Shown here: one piece after another, positions 40,534-40,672 of the stretch
Numbering within the stretch: position 1 is the first letter of the stretch
Layout: the number at the start of each line of letters is the position of its first letter
NCBI GenBank assembly: GCA_030426515.1
Contig: JAUHYM010000007.1
Span: 1 to 40,672 of the forward strand
Length of the DNA: 40,672 bases
Origin: Actinomycetes bacterium
Lineage (GTDB): Bacteria; Actinomycetota; Actinomycetes; Actinomycetales; Microbacteriaceae
Direction of reading: 5' to 3'
Notes under the pieces: generated by a model
What the model was told of the DNA's origin: nothing
Database searches by the model: none
Seen by the model: the letters and a program-made list of their open reading frames with translations, nothing else
Position numbers and translations under genes: made by a program

Positions 40534-40594
40534 GTCGGGAGAAACGGTACTCGCCGTGATTCTATTCCGGTGAATGGATGCCGCCGGGCCTCGC

Positions 40595-40661
40595 CCCCGC
40601 GAGACCGCACAAATGGCTCCGATGTGGGCGATTTCCCGCCATTTGTGAAGTCTCGGCGGGG
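40595..40661. repeat. Long imperfect palindrome near the right edge
   Basis: CACAAATGGC (40608-40617) pairs exactly with GCCATTTGTG (40638-40647); outside this, GAGAC (40601-40605) pairs with GTCTC (40650-40654) and CCCCGC (40595-40600) with GCGGGG (40656-40661), with a 2-bp mismatch and a 1-bp bulge between. The loop is 20 nt. The A+T-rich arms stand out from the G+C-rich surroundings. Confidence 0.8.
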
Positions 40662-40672
40662 AGACGGGCCGC

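Overview
The window is a gene-dense, high-G+C chromosomal segment from an actinobacterium. A Microbacterium-like member of the Microbacteriaceae fits best. The support is codon use, mycothiol-type arsenate reductases, a deazaflavin-type nitroreductase, a DosS/DosR-type sensor pair and many leaderless starts. I see no rRNA, tRNA, CRISPR array, integrase or transposase, so this looks like ordinary chromosome with accessory modules rather than a mobile element.

Layout. (1) 1-5748, molybdenum: moeA (cut by the left edge) and a MoeB-rhodanese protein on the minus strand; then a HTH-TOBE protein and modA-modB-modC, overlapping, on the plus strand. (2) 5852-6457, a GNAT acetyltransferase. (3) 6472-12508, cytochrome bd oxidase: cydA-cydB and the cydD-cydC exporter. 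(4) 12721-14763, moaA-fdhD, which completes the molybdenum-cofactor theme on the far side of cyd. (5) 14955-19978, arsenic: two ArsC genes, an ArsR-ArsC fusion, a flavoprotein, a cysteine-bearing ArsR and an AqpS-like channel, with two families of palindromic operators. (6) 20095-25624, a redox/hypoxia module: a DoxX-like membrane protein with a DosR-type box, then a four-gene operon (serine hydrolase, quinone oxidoreductase, DosS-like heme-GAF kinase, DosR-like regulator) divergent from a PadR repressor. (7) 25637-30587: F420-type nitroreductase, a broken glutamine synthetase gene, a Nudix hydrolase, a TetR-MFS drug efflux pair and a divergent-motif EAL protein. (8) 30794-34199, gnd-amidase-ribokinase operon. 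(9) 34204-36198, a GmrSD-like DUF262/DUF1524 nuclease. (10) 36356-40533: a putative Fe(II)/2OG oxygenase-fold protein, a thioredoxin-reductase-like/methyltransferase fusion with a divergent XRE-cupin regulator, and a luciferase-like monooxygenase.

How it works together. The Mod transporter supplies molybdate to the Moe/Moa cofactor enzymes, and FdhD serves a formate dehydrogenase encoded elsewhere. Cytochrome bd and the DosRS-like system both point to life at low oxygen. The arsenic genes have reductases and a channel but no visible efflux pump, suggesting arsenate reduction followed by arsenite exit through the aquaporin.

Most notable signals: the PadR-controlled operon that carries a DosS/DosR pair with a matching DosR box at the adjacent gene; two distinct ArsR operator families in which each regulator's own operator overlaps its leaderless start codon; a 20-bp perfect inverted repeat inside the linker-coding part of moeB; and a 2OG-oxygenase-like signature in an otherwise unnamed protein.
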